Source: JAPWJZ01 sp041287865 (lineage in GTDB: Bacteria; Pseudomonadota; Alphaproteobacteria; Micavibrionales; UBA2020). Taken from it: a DNA stretch of 64,000 nucleotides. The position numbers and the translations under genes were made by a program. The notes below the pieces were generated by a model. That model saw only the letters and a program-made list of their open reading frames with translations. It was not told where the DNA came from and ran no database searches. The stretch spans positions 1 to 64,000 of the forward strand of contig JBGGMV010000036.1 of assembly GCA_041287865.1 (NCBI GenBank), given 5' to 3'. Positions 39,442-48,639 of the stretch are shown here, one piece after another; the stretch's first letter is position 1, and each line of letters opens with the position of its first letter.

Positions 39442-41369
39442 TGAAACCGCTGCTCGAGCTTAGCAACATCTGCCGATACTATGAAAGCGGCGACGAGACG
39501 GTGAAGGCGCTGGATGGCGTTTCTATCTCCGTCTATCCCGGCGAATTCGTGGCGGTGATGGGCCAATCGGGCTCGGGCAAATCGACATTGATGAATATTA
39601 TCGGCTGCCTCGATACGCCGACGGCGGGCACCTACCGCGTGCGCGGGCAGGATGTGGCGGCGCTGGACGGCGACGAACTGGCCGCGCTGCGGCGGCAGAC
39701 CTTTGGTTTTGTGTTTCAGCGTTACAATTTACTCGCGGCGGCCACGGCGCAGGAAAACGTGGCCATTCCCGGCCTTTACGACGGCATGAACAGGGGTGAA
39801 CGCGAGGGTCGCGCGGCGGAGCTGCTGGAGCGGCTCGGCCTTGGCAACCGCATGGATCATACGCCGTCTGAATTATCCGGCGGCCAGCAGCAGCGCGTGG
39901 CGATTGCGCGGGCGCTGATGAACGATCCGCCGATTGTGCTGGCGGACGAACCCACCGGCGCACTCGACAGCCACAGCGGGCAGGAGGTGATGGGGCTGCT
40001 GAAAAAACTCCATGCCGAAGGCCGCACGATTATCCTGATCACCCACGATGAAAAAGTTGCGGCGAATGCCGAACGCATTATCCGCATGATCGACGGCAAG
40101 GTTTCCGGCGACAGCAAGCCGCTGGAACGCGCTGGCGTATTGGCGGCGGAGCATAGGGGCCGCGGGGCGCAGAACCTGCTAGGCACAGTGGGCGAGGCCA
40201 TGGGCACGGCCTTTCGCGCGCTGCACGATAATATCTTCCGCACCGCGCTGACATTGCTGGGCATTATCATCGGCGTGGCGGCCGTGGTGGTGATGCTGGC
40301 GGTGGGCAGCGGCAGCAAGCAGAAAATCCTCGACCAGATCACCTCGCTCGGCACCAATCTGCTGATGATTTCGCCGGGCATGCCGGGTTTCAGGGGCGGC
40401 GGCGATATCGTGACGCTGACGCCCGATGACGCGACGGCGATCCTCGATATTCCGAATGTCCAGACCGTCGTGCCCGAACGCCGCAGCCGCCAGACGCTGC
40501 GCATGGGCAATATCGACTATGCGACCTCGGTCTCGGGCGTTGGCACGGGCATGCCGCTGGTGCGCGACTGGAAGATGGAATACGGCACGTTCTTCAACGA
40601 CCGTGATCTGGAGGGCAATGCCTCCGTTATCGTGCTGGGGCAGACGGTGGTCAAAAATCTATTCCCGAACGAGGAAGATCCGATTGGCAAATATATTCTG
40701 GTCAAGAATATCCCGTTCGAAGTGATCGGCGTGCTGGCGAAAAAAGGCTCGCTGCAATGGGGCGGCGACCAGGACGATGCGGCCTTTATTCCGCTCACGA
40801 CGGGCATGGTGCGGTTGTTCGGGGGCTTGCACGTCAGCAGCATCACCGCGCGCGTCGACAATCTCGACCTGATCGATGAAACACAGGATAAAATCAGCAG
40901 CCTGCTGAAGGCGCGGCACAGGGCGGAGGATTTTAACGTGGTGAATACCGCATCCATCATGGAAATGGCATCGGCGGCGCAGAATACATTGACGATTTTG
41001 CTGGGCGCGGTGGCGGCCATATCGCTGCTGGTGGGCGGCATCGGGGTGATGAACATCATGCTGGTCAGCGTCACCGAACGCACGCGCGAAATCGGCATCC
41101 GCATGGCGACGGGCGCGCGCATGCGCGACATCATGCTGCAGTTTAACATCGAGGCTGCGGTGGTCTGCACCATCGGCGGCATTCTTGGCCTGCTGATCGG
41201 CTTCGGCCTTGGTTTCGGTATTTCCCTGTTTGACGTGAAGGTGATATTCTCCTTCTGGCCGCCGGCGCTGGCCTTTGCGACGGCTGTCCTGACGGGGCTG
41301 GTTTTCGGGTTCCTGCCCGCGCGCAAAGCCGCGCGCATGGACCCTGTCGTCGCGCTATCATCGGAGTAA
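39441..41369 (+). CDS. macB: MacB-type ABC transporter (ATPase-permease fusion)
   Basis: A 642-residue mechanotransmission transporter with the ATPase at the N-terminus: Walker A GQSGSGKST, signature LSGGQQQR, Walker B IVLADEPTGALD and the H-loop ITHDEK. The permease part has a first helix near residue 270 (TLLGIIIGVAAVVVMLAVGSG), a large periplasmic domain, and three C-terminal helices (ISLLVGGIGVMNIMLVSV, then two more). It works with MacA and the outer-membrane factor to export peptides, siderophores or drugs; the substrate is unknown. Confidence 0.95.
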   Translation: MKPLLELSNICRYYESGDETVKALDGVSISVYPGEFVAVMGQSGSGKSTLMNIIGCLDTPTAGTYRVRGQDVAALDGDELAALRRQTFGFVFQRYNLLAAATAQENVAIPGLYDGMNRGEREGRAAELLERLGLGNRMDHTPSELSGGQQQRVAIARALMNDPPIVLADEPTGALDSHSGQEVMGLLKKLHAEGRTIILITHDEKVAANAERIIRMIDGKVSGDSKPLERAGVLAAEHRGRGAQNLLGTVGEAMGTAFRALHDNIFRTALTLLGIIIGVAAVVVMLAVGSGSKQKILDQITSLGTNLLMISPGMPGFRGGGDIVTLTPDDATAILDIPNVQTVVPERRSRQTLRMGNIDYATSVSGVGTGMPLVRDWKMEYGTFFNDRDLEGNASVIVLGQTVVKNLFPNEEDPIGKYILVKNIPFEVIGVLAKKGSLQWGGDQDDAAFIPLTTGMVRLFGGLHVSSITARVDNLDLIDETQDKISSLLKARHRAEDFNVVNTASIMEMASAAQNTLTILLGAVAAISLLVGGIGVMNIMLVSVTERTREIGIRMATGARMRDIMLQFNIEAAVVCTIGGILGLLIGFGLGFGISLFDVKVIFSFWPPALAFATAVLTGLVFGFLPARKAARMDPVVALSSE

Positions 41370-41373
41370 TGAA

Positions 41374-42810
41374 ATGAAAAAAACACTCACCGCTATCCTT
41401 CTTGTGCTGTCGCTTGGCGCCTGCGACATGATCCCCGATATGGAGACGCCGAAATTCTCGCTGTCGGATACGTGGAAGGAACAGCCCGTCAACATCGTCA
41501 AGCCCGGCAAGGCAAAAGAAAAAGCGCCGGTTGCCGTGGTGACGGAAGCGCCGGCCATCAACGCCGACTGGTGGAGAAACTTCGGCAGCGCGGAGCTGGA
41601 TGGGTTGATGGACCGCGCTTTGGAGCAGAACAACGACCTGCGCGCGGCGATTGCGCGCATCAACCAAGCCCGCGCAGCGATGAAGATTGCGGGGGCTTCG
41701 GCCTATCCGTCCGTGGATGCCAGCGCAGGCGCACGCGAAACGCGCACCGTACCCGGCAGCTGGGGAAATTCGGGCAGTGTCGGGCTTGATATCTCTTACG
41801 AAGTCGACCTCTTCGGCCGCAACAAGGCGGGACGCAAGGCGGCCAAGGCCGATTTCAGGGCCAGCCAGTATGACCATGACGCGCTGGCGCTGATCGTCAT
41901 GGGCGACGTGGCGGAGGGCTATTTCCGCACCGTAAACTTACGCGAACGCGCCGCTATCGCGCAGAATAACCTTAGCAATTCGCGCAATGTACTGAAACTG
42001 GTGCAAGCACGGTTCGATGCGGGCGCGTCCTCGGCGCTTGATCTCTCGCGCCAGAAGGCGGAAATGGCGACGACGGAGGCTTCGCTGGCCGCGCTGCAGG
42101 CGCAGGCTTCGCAGGCGGAGAACGCGCTCGCCATCCTGCTCGGCACGCCGCCGCATGATATGGGGCTGAAAACGAAAGCGCTGTCGGCGATCAAACAACC
42201 CGCCGTGCCGCTGTCGCAGCCTGCGCAGGTGATTACGCAGCGCCCCGATATCCGCGCGGCGGAGCAGACGCTGGTTGCCGCCAATGCCGATATTGGTGCT
42301 GCGCGCGCGGCTTTCTACCCGACCTTTAACATCGGCACCTCGGCGGCGGCGAGCTTTGCGGCTTTGTCCAATCCGGTTGCGAGAACACTTGAAATCGCGG
42401 CCTCGATCATCGCGCCCATTTTCCATGGCGGCGAGCTGGAGGGTGGCGTCGAGCGCGCCACGGCGCGTCAGGTGGAACTGGCCGAAAACTACCGCAAGGT
42501 GGTGCTGGTCGCGCTGCGGGAGGTGGAGGACGCTCTTTCCGCCGCCAAGGCCGCGAAATCGCGCGAGCGTTCGTTCGCCACAGCGATGGCAGAGGCGCGG
42601 AAGACCTACAACCTGTCGCGCGAGCTCTATGATGCCGGTTCTGTAGACTATCAAACGCTACTCGACAGCCAGCGCACGCTGCTCTCGGCCGAGGACAGCC
42701 ATAGCGCGGTCAGGCTGGAACTGCTATCGGCGCAAGTAGACCTTTACAAGGCGCTGGGCGGCGGCTGGCGCGATACGCAGACCGCTAAAAAATCCGTGGC
42801 GAAGAAGTAA
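41374..42810 (+). CDS. NodT-family outer-membrane efflux lipoprotein
   Basis: A 478-residue TolC-like channel. It has a lipoprotein signal ending LSLGAC (Cys17), then two outer-membrane-efflux repeats with long helices (LDGLMDRALEQNNDLRAAIARI; AVPLSQPAQVITQRPDIRAAEQ), including the family motif QRPDIRAAE. It completes a tripartite pump with macA and macB, 4 bases downstream. Its stop abuts the end of the opposing binding-protein gene with no gap. Confidence 0.93.
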   Translation: MKKTLTAILLVLSLGACDMIPDMETPKFSLSDTWKEQPVNIVKPGKAKEKAPVAVVTEAPAINADWWRNFGSAELDGLMDRALEQNNDLRAAIARINQARAAMKIAGASAYPSVDASAGARETRTVPGSWGNSGSVGLDISYEVDLFGRNKAGRKAAKADFRASQYDHDALALIVMGDVAEGYFRTVNLRERAAIAQNNLSNSRNVLKLVQARFDAGASSALDLSRQKAEMATTEASLAALQAQASQAENALAILLGTPPHDMGLKTKALSAIKQPAVPLSQPAQVITQRPDIRAAEQTLVAANADIGAARAAFYPTFNIGTSAAASFAALSNPVARTLEIAASIIAPIFHGGELEGGVERATARQVELAENYRKVVLVALREVEDALSAAKAAKSRERSFATAMAEARKTYNLSRELYDAGSVDYQTLLDSQRTLLSAEDSHSAVRLELLSAQVDLYKALGGGWRDTQTAKKSVAKK

Positions 42811-43845
42811 TTACTTCGTCAGGCTTTCGACCATTTCGTTATAAGCCGCAATCGCGTCTTCCGGGCAGGAATAGGACACGACGGCGCGCGTGCCGGGGGG
42901 AATGTTGAATTCCGGCGCGGTGCGCATTTCGGCGGGCAGGAATTTCTTCGCGGCCTCGACGGCGGGCGTGGCACCCGCGAATTTCGCGTTTTCGGCCAGG
43001 TTTTCGGGCTTCATCAGGAAGGCGATGAATTTTTCGGCCTTGGAAACGCTCTGCGCGTTTGTCGGGATGGCGATGGTATCGAGCCAGAGTTCCACGCCTT
43101 CCTTGGGGTAGACGTACTTGATGTGTTTGTTCTTTTCCCGCGCGATGAAGGCGTCGCTGCTCCAGGCCAGCTGCATCTTCACGTCGCCCGCGGCAAGGCG
43201 CTCGTAATAGCCCTCCGCCGAATAGTTCTTCACGAAGGCGCGCTGGTTGGCCAGCAGCACCTTGATCGGCTGGATCGAGGCGTTCGACGCATCGCAGTTC
43301 TTCTGCCCCAGCGCGATCGAGGCGATGGCGGCGACGGTGGAGGCTTCGTCGAGCATGCCGATGTCGGGCTGTTCGCCCTGCGGGCGGTTGAAGAGCTGTT
43401 GCCAGCTGGTCACGTCCTCCGCCGTTTTCGCCGTGTTCACGGCGATGCCGGTCGTGCCGTAGAAAAGCGGCAGCGAATAGGTGTAATCGGGGTCATAGGC
43501 GGGTTTCTGCACGCTGGCCGACAGCGTCGAGGCCAGCCCGCGCACGCCGGCGGGCAGCGGTTGCAGCAGGCCGTCCTTCGACAGCTGGGTGATATAGTTG
43601 CCGGAGGGCGCGACGATATCGTATTTCGCACCTTCCTTCAGCTTGGCCATCAACACGTCGTTGCTGGTATAGACCTCCGCCACCACCTTGATGCCGGTTT
43701 CCTTCTCGAACTTGGCGAAGACCTCCGGCGAGGCATAGGTGTCCCAGGTGTAGACGTAGAGCTTGCCACGGTTGAGGACGTAGTAGCCAAGGCCCACAGC
43801 CGCGCAGAGCAGCAGGACGAAGACGGCAGAGAGGAGTGAACGCAT
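42811..43845 (-). CDS. Second polyamine-type substrate-binding protein
   Basis: A 344-residue PotD/PotF-family periplasmic binding protein, related to its upstream neighbour (shared LFYGTTGIAVNT, GDVKMQLAWSSDAFIA, KYVYPKEGVELW). It begins with an uncleaved-looking hydrophobic segment (residues 5-24) then LYVYTWDTYASPEVFAKFEKETG. It likely arose by tandem duplication and may widen or tune substrate use of the same transporter. It is the last gene of the operon. Confidence 0.88.
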   Translation of the reverse strand: MRSLLSAVFVLLLCAAVGLGYYVLNRGKLYVYTWDTYASPEVFAKFEKETGIKVVAEVYTSNDVLMAKLKEGAKYDIVAPSGNYITQLSKDGLLQPLPAGVRGLASTLSASVQKPAYDPDYTYSLPLFYGTTGIAVNTAKTAEDVTSWQQLFNRPQGEQPDIGMLDEASTVAAIASIALGQKNCDASNASIQPIKVLLANQRAFVKNYSAEGYYERLAAGDVKMQLAWSSDAFIAREKNKHIKYVYPKEGVELWLDTIAIPTNAQSVSKAEKFIAFLMKPENLAENAKFAGATPAVEAAKKFLPAEMRTAPEFNIPPGTRAVVSYSCPEDAIAAYNEMVESLTK

Positions 43846-43875
43846 GTTGATGGCCTTTTTTTCTTGTTGTTGTTA

Positions 43876-44910
43876 TTACTTCAGCACTTTTTCCCAGATT
43901 TTTTCGTAGGACTTGATGACCTTGGACGGGCAGGTCATCTGCACGACGGCCTTGGTGCCTTCGGGGATGTTGAATTCGGGGGCGTTCTTGACCTCGTCCG
44001 GCATCGCGTCTTTCGCTGCGGTCAGGGAGGGCACGTAGCCTGCGAATTCCGCATACTGCGCCATGTTTTCGGGCTTCATCACGAATTCGATGAATTTCTT
44101 GGCGGCCTCGACGTTTTGCGCCTTGGCGGGGATGGCGATATTGTCGATCCAGACTTCCACGCCTTCCTTCGGGTAGATGTATTTGATGTCCTTGTTTTCA
44201 CCGCGGGCGATGAAGGCGTCGCCCGACCATGCCATCTGCATGGCGACGTCGCCTGCCTGCAGGCGTTCGACATAGCCGTCAGCCGTGGCGATCTTCACGA
44301 AGGGCTTCTGGCCCTGCAGCGTGGCCAGCATGGTCTTGAAGGTTTCGGAATTATCCTCGCAATATTCCTTGCCGTGGTAGAGCGAGAGAATATCGGCCAC
44401 TGTGCCGGTATCGTCGAGGATGCCGATGTTCTTGGCCGCGCCCTCGGGACGCTTGAAATACTGGTCCCAGCTGGTGATGTCTTCCTTCATCAGCTTGGTG
44501 TTCACGGCGATGCCGGTGGTGCCGTAGAAGAGGGGCAGGGAATATTTATGCTCGGGGTCGTAGGCGGGGGCCTTGACGCTGGCGTCCATGCCTTCGCCGT
44601 GCTTGCGCAGGTCTTCGGGAATTTCCATCAGCACGCCTTCTTTCGCCATCAGCGGAATATAGGGGCCGGACGGCATGACGATGTCATAGGCGGCGCCGGA
44701 TTTCAGCTTGGCCACCATCTTGTCGTTGCTGGAATAAATTTCCGATTCCACGTCGACGCCGGTTTCCTTCTCGAAGCGCTTGAACAGTTCTTCGTCTTTG
44801 TAGGTATCCCAGCTGTAGATGAAGAGTTTTTCTTTCTTCTCGGCCGCGAAGGCGTTGCCGGACAGAAGAGCGACGACGGAGATTGCCAGGAGCAGGGGTT
44901 TGAGTTTCAT
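43876..44910 (-). CDS. potF: Polyamine ABC transporter substrate-binding protein
   Basis: A 344-residue periplasmic protein with a standard signal peptide (SGNAFA-AEKK). The PotD/PotF signatures are LFIYSWDTYKDEELFKRFE, YDIVMPSGPYI, LFYGTTGIAVNT, WSGDAFIARGENKDIKYIYP and a final Cys-containing helix. Residues that bind putrescine or spermidine cannot be settled by eye. It lies directly after the permease genes, as in the E. coli potFGHI system. Confidence 0.9.
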   Translation of the reverse strand: MKLKPLLLAISVVALLSGNAFAAEKKEKLFIYSWDTYKDEELFKRFEKETGVDVESEIYSSNDKMVAKLKSGAAYDIVMPSGPYIPLMAKEGVLMEIPEDLRKHGEGMDASVKAPAYDPEHKYSLPLFYGTTGIAVNTKLMKEDITSWDQYFKRPEGAAKNIGILDDTGTVADILSLYHGKEYCEDNSETFKTMLATLQGQKPFVKIATADGYVERLQAGDVAMQMAWSGDAFIARGENKDIKYIYPKEGVEVWIDNIAIPAKAQNVEAAKKFIEFVMKPENMAQYAEFAGYVPSLTAAKDAMPDEVKNAPEFNIPEGTKAVVQMTCPSKVIKSYEKIWEKVLK

Positions 44911-44914
44911 GTTA

Positions 44915-45721
44915 TCAGGCCTTTCTTTGGTTGATGGCGTAAGAGAGCGCGACCATGACGATCGACAGGATGAGGAGGACGGTGGAAATGGCGTTGATCT
45001 CGGGCGTGATACCGCGCCGGATCATGCTGTAGATATAGACGGGCAGGGTGGCGCCGCCGGGGGGTGCGACCATCTGCGTGATGATGAAATCGTCGATGGA
45101 GGTAATAAAGGCCAGCATCGCGCCCGAGGTAATGCCCGGCATCATCAGCGGCAGCGTGACATGGCGGAAGGCCTGCCAGGGCGTGGCGTAGAGGTCGGCA
45201 GCGGCCTCGAACAATGAGGGCTGCAGCGTTTCCATGCGCGCGCGGATGGGCGAATAGGCGAAGGGGATGCAGAAAACGGTATGGGCGATGAGCACGTTGC
45301 CGAGCGGCAGATCGCCGATAAACCAGTTGAGCCCGATAATCGAGAAAAAGGCCATGGAGGCGATGGCGATCACGATTTCGGGGATCAGCAGCGGCAGCGT
45401 CATCATGAAGTAGGTGGAGGACTGCGTTCTCGCCCCCAGTTTGTTGCCATGCATGGCAACAGCCGTCATCAGCGCGATGATGGTCGAGAAAATGGTGGCC
45501 AGCACACCGATGATCAGCGAATTGATGCAGGCCTTGACCAGCTGTTCGTTCTCCGCCGCGCGGTGGTACCAGTCGAGGCTGAAGCCTTCCCAGACCGTGA
45601 TGCGGGAGCCCGCGTTGAAGGAGAAGAAGATGACGATCAGCAGCGGGATGTAAAGGAAGGCAAGGCAGGCCCATGCCGTCGAGGCAACACCAGGGATATA
45701 ATCGTTGGGCTTGGTTGCCAT
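44915..45721 (-). CDS. potI: Polyamine ABC transporter permease (PotC/PotI type)
   Basis: A 268-residue inner-membrane permease with six hydrophobic segments. The ATPase-contact EAA loop is EAAADLYATPWQAFRHVTLP, read after LFEAAAD, near residue 190. The N-terminal FLYIPLLIVIFFSFNAG and the SIDDFIITQM segment are typical of PotC/PotI. It is one base after the other permease gene. Confidence 0.93.
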   Translation of the reverse strand: MATKPNDYIPGVASTAWACLAFLYIPLLIVIFFSFNAGSRITVWEGFSLDWYHRAAENEQLVKACINSLIIGVLATIFSTIIALMTAVAMHGNKLGARTQSSTYFMMTLPLLIPEIVIAIASMAFFSIIGLNWFIGDLPLGNVLIAHTVFCIPFAYSPIRARMETLQPSLFEAAADLYATPWQAFRHVTLPLMMPGITSGAMLAFITSIDDFIITQMVAPPGGATLPVYIYSMIRRGITPEINAISTVLLILSIVMVALSYAINQRKA

Positions 45722-45722
45722 G

Positions 45723-46616
45723 CTACACCAGCTCTTTCAGCCCGCCGCGGCGGGACATGATCATCAGGCCGATCATCACGGTCGCCATCAGCGCGACGGA
45801 AGCGGCGGAGCCGAAGGGCCAGTCCTTCGCCGCGCCAAAGAGCGATTCAATCTTGGTGCCCAGCATCATATACGTCGCACCGCCCAGCATCTGCGGCGCA
45901 AGGTAGGAGCCGATGCAGGGGATAAAGACGAGAATCGAGCCCGCGATAATGCCCGGCATGCAGAGCGGGATGGTGACGCGGCGTAAGGTTTGCCAGCGGT
46001 TGGCGTAAAGATCTGCCGAAGCCTCGACCAGTTTCCAGTCCATGCGCTCGAGGTTGGAATAGATGGGCAGAACCATGAAGGGCAGGTAGCTGTAGAGCAG
46101 GCCCAGCCCGACGGAAAAATCGGTGTAGAGGAGCGATATGGACTGGTCTTCGGCGAGTACGCCGAGGCCGCGCAAGCCATTGTTGATAAGGCCTCCGTCG
46201 CGCAGGATCAAAATCCATGCGTAGGTGCGGATCAGCAGGTTTGTCCAGAAGGGGATGGTGACGAGCATCATCCAGAAATTGCGCTGCGCGGGCGGGCGGG
46301 TGGCCATGTAATAGGCCATGGGAAAACCGGCCAGCAGGCAGAGGAAGGTGCAAAGCGCGGCCAGCTTGACCGAGCGCCAGCAGACCAGCAGGAACGACGG
46401 ATCGAAAACTTTCTTCCCGTCGAAATCGGTTTCGTAGAAGATTTTGGTATAGGCTTCGAAGGTCAGCGGCATCATGACGCCGCCGGTTTCCTGCGGCGTC
46501 ATGAATGAATAGCCGACGATCAGCACCAGCGGCAGCATGAAGAAGACGCCCATCAGGAACATAAAGGGCGACAGCAGCCATGCGCGTTTGCCGGCGGGTG
46601 AACTCATGCCGCGCAC
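45723..46616 (-). CDS. potH: Polyamine ABC transporter permease (PotB/PotH type)
   Basis: A 297-residue permease with six hydrophobic segments, starting MRGMSSPAGKRAWLLS. It has FMLPLVLIVGYSFM, FWTNLLIRTYAWILILRDGG and the EAA loop VEASADLYANRWQTLRRVTIP (in two parts), followed by FIPCIGSYLAPQMLGG, which are PotB/PotH hallmarks. Its start overlaps the end of the ATPase gene by 13 bases. Confidence 0.93.
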   Translation of the reverse strand: MRGMSSPAGKRAWLLSPFMFLMGVFFMLPLVLIVGYSFMTPQETGGVMMPLTFEAYTKIFYETDFDGKKVFDPSFLLVCWRSVKLAALCTFLCLLAGFPMAYYMATRPPAQRNFWMMLVTIPFWTNLLIRTYAWILILRDGGLINNGLRGLGVLAEDQSISLLYTDFSVGLGLLYSYLPFMVLPIYSNLERMDWKLVEASADLYANRWQTLRRVTIPLCMPGIIAGSILVFIPCIGSYLAPQMLGGATYMMLGTKIESLFGAAKDWPFGSAASVALMATVMIGLMIMSRRGGLKELV

Positions 46617-47608
46617 CTGATCAGGCGTTCGGGCGGAAGCGCCAGCGTGACGCGGTCGCCGGCTTTCAGGTTGATCGGGTCGTCCTCCGCCACCGTCACC
46701 ACTTCGCCGCCGTCCAGCTGGACAAGGTAATGGGTGACGGAACCGCGATAGGTGATGTGGTTCAGCGTGCCGCCGGCATAGATTTTGCCTTTCGGCACGC
46801 CCTGCGCGAAAACCGCGTCTTCGGGGCGGAAGCCGATATCGCCGCTCTCCGACAGGCCAAGGCTGGTGGCCTTCACGAAATTGCAGATGCCGATGAAGCT
46901 GGCCACGAAGCGGTTGGAGGGCTGGTGGTAAATTTCCTGCGGGCCGTCGAGCTGCGAGATTTTGCCTTTTTCCATCACCGCGATGCGGTCGGACATCGAC
47001 AGCGCTTCGTCCTGGTCATGCGTGACGAAGATAAAGGTGATGCCGGTGTCGCGCTGCAGGCGCTTCAGCTCGATCTGCATTTCCTTGCGCAGCTTGTAAT
47101 CGAGCGCGGAGAGCGATTCATCGAGCAGCAGGATTTTCGGCTGGTTGACGAGCGCACGCGCCAAGGCCACGCGCTGCTGCTGCCCGCCCGACAGCTGCGA
47201 GGGCTTGCGCTCGGCCTTGTCGTCGAGACGGACGAGGGCGAGCGACGTCGTGATGGATTTTTCAATCTCTTCGCGCGGGCGGCCGCGCATTTTCATGCCG
47301 AAGGCGATGTTTTCGGCAACCGTCATATGCGGGAAGAGCGCGTAGCTCTGGAACACGGTATTGACGGGGCGTTCATAGGCAGGCAGCGGGGCGATATCCT
47401 TGCCATCAAGGATGATGCTGCCGGAGGTAGGAATGTCGAGGCCCGCGATCATGCGCAGCAGCGTCGTCTTGCCGCAGCCGGAGGGGCCCAGCAGCGTGAA
47501 GAATTCATTCGACTTGATATCGAGCGAAACGTTGTCGACCGCGCGCACTTCGCCCGACGGATGCGGGTAAATCTTGCTGACCTGCCGGATGCTTAAGCCT
47601 TGGGACAT
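46604..47608 (-). CDS. potG: Polyamine ABC transporter ATP-binding protein
   Basis: A 334-residue ATPase energising polyamine import. It has Walker A GPSGCGKTT, Q-loop FQSYALFPHMTV, signature LSGGQQQRVALARAL, Walker B ILLLDESLSALD, and a C-terminal TOBE domain from about residue 245. Walker B reads DES where most relatives have DEP; the catalytic Glu is kept. It is the first gene of the five-gene minus-strand operon, with an AAGGA SD. Confidence 0.94.
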   Translation of the reverse strand: MSQGLSIRQVSKIYPHPSGEVRAVDNVSLDIKSNEFFTLLGPSGCGKTTLLRMIAGLDIPTSGSIILDGKDIAPLPAYERPVNTVFQSYALFPHMTVAENIAFGMKMRGRPREEIEKSITTSLALVRLDDKAERKPSQLSGGQQQRVALARALVNQPKILLLDESLSALDYKLRKEMQIELKRLQRDTGITFIFVTHDQDEALSMSDRIAVMEKGKISQLDGPQEIYHQPSNRFVASFIGICNFVKATSLGLSESGDIGFRPEDAVFAQGVPKGKIYAGGTLNHITYRGSVTHYLVQLDGGEVVTVAEDDPINLKAGDRVTLALPPERLIRCAA

Positions 47609-47635
47609 GCGGGGGAATCCTTCTTTGCCTGTAGG

Positions 47636-47690
47636 AATTACTTATAACAAAAACTGTTTATAAAGTATTTATATACGCCTAGCATGGACG
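47636..47690. promoter_or_regulatory. AT-rich divergent promoter region
   Basis: This is the AT-rich part of the 104-base gap between the polyamine operon and the ABC exporter pair. It has a near-perfect inverted repeat TTATAAC-AAAAACT-GTTTATAA (47643-47664) and several TATAA-like hexamers readable on both strands. Individual -35 and -10 boxes cannot be fixed by eye. Confidence 0.4.
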
Positions 47691-47712
47691 TGGAATCGGA
47701 AGGGCCCGCGCT

Positions 47713-48636
47713 ATGAAAATGATCGACGTCCAGAACCTCAACTTCGACTATCCGGACAAGCGGGCGCTCTTCGATATCAATTTTTCCATAGATCACGGCG
47801 CTGTCGTCGCGCTGGTGGGACCGAACGGCGCGGGGAAAACCACGCTGCTGCGCTGCATCGCCGCGCTTGAACGCGTGCACAGCGGGCGGGTGATGATCGA
47901 CGGGCTCGACATCGCCGACCATCCGCGCGAGGTGCATCGCCGCACGGGTTATCTGTCGGACAGCTTCGGGCTTTATAACGCGCTCAATTTGCGCCAGTGC
48001 CTGACCTATATGGCCTGGAGCCAGAAGATACCGGAGCTGGACGTGAACAAGCGCGTGCTCGACGTCGCGCATGACGTCGGCATCGATCATATGCTGGACC
48101 AGAAGGCGGGCGTGCTGTCGCGCGGCTATCGCCAGCGCCTCGGCATCGGCCTTGCGCTGATCCATGATCCGAAGCTGATTATCCTCGATGAACCGGCGTC
48201 CGGCATGGACCCGGAGGCGCGGATCGCGCTGTCGCAGATGATAAGGCGCCTGCGCGCGGCGGGGAAAACGCTGATCGTGTCGTCGCACATCCTGAACGAG
48301 CTGGAGGATTACTGCACCGAAATGCTGGTCATCCAGAACGGGCGCGTGGCGGAACATGTGAAGCTGGGCGATTACGCGGCGCGGCCCGAACGCACGCTCA
48401 TCATCAGCATCGCGGGGCTTGCGGTGGGGCATATGGAGGCGCTGTCGCGGCAGCCGTATATCAAAATCCGCGCGACGCATGAAAACACCGTCACCTGTGA
48501 CTATACCGGCTCGGTCGAGGATCAGCAGAAACTGCTGCAGGCGCTGATCGCCGCCAATATTCCCGTTTTCAGCTTCAGCAGCGAGGCGCATACTTTAGCA
48601 GATGCGTATATGAACGTCACATCGGGTAAGAGATAA
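47713..48636 (+). CDS. ABC-2-type exporter ATPase
   Basis: A 307-residue ATPase like those of the CcmA/NatA group. It has Walker A GPNGAGKTT, signature LSRGYRQRLGIGLAL, Walker B LIILDEPASGMDP and switch His in SSHILNELEDYC. The C-terminal 80 residues are a separate mixed alpha/beta extension (ISIAGLAVGHMEALS; IKIRATHENTVTCDYTGS). It is 4 bases before its membrane partner. Exporter direction follows from the family; substrate unknown. Confidence 0.9.
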   Translation: MKMIDVQNLNFDYPDKRALFDINFSIDHGAVVALVGPNGAGKTTLLRCIAALERVHSGRVMIDGLDIADHPREVHRRTGYLSDSFGLYNALNLRQCLTYMAWSQKIPELDVNKRVLDVAHDVGIDHMLDQKAGVLSRGYRQRLGIGLALIHDPKLIILDEPASGMDPEARIALSQMIRRLRAAGKTLIVSSHILNELEDYCTEMLVIQNGRVAEHVKLGDYAARPERTLIISIAGLAVGHMEALSRQPYIKIRATHENTVTCDYTGSVEDQQKLLQALIAANIPVFSFSSEAHTLADAYMNVTSGKR

Positions 48637-48639
48637 GCC

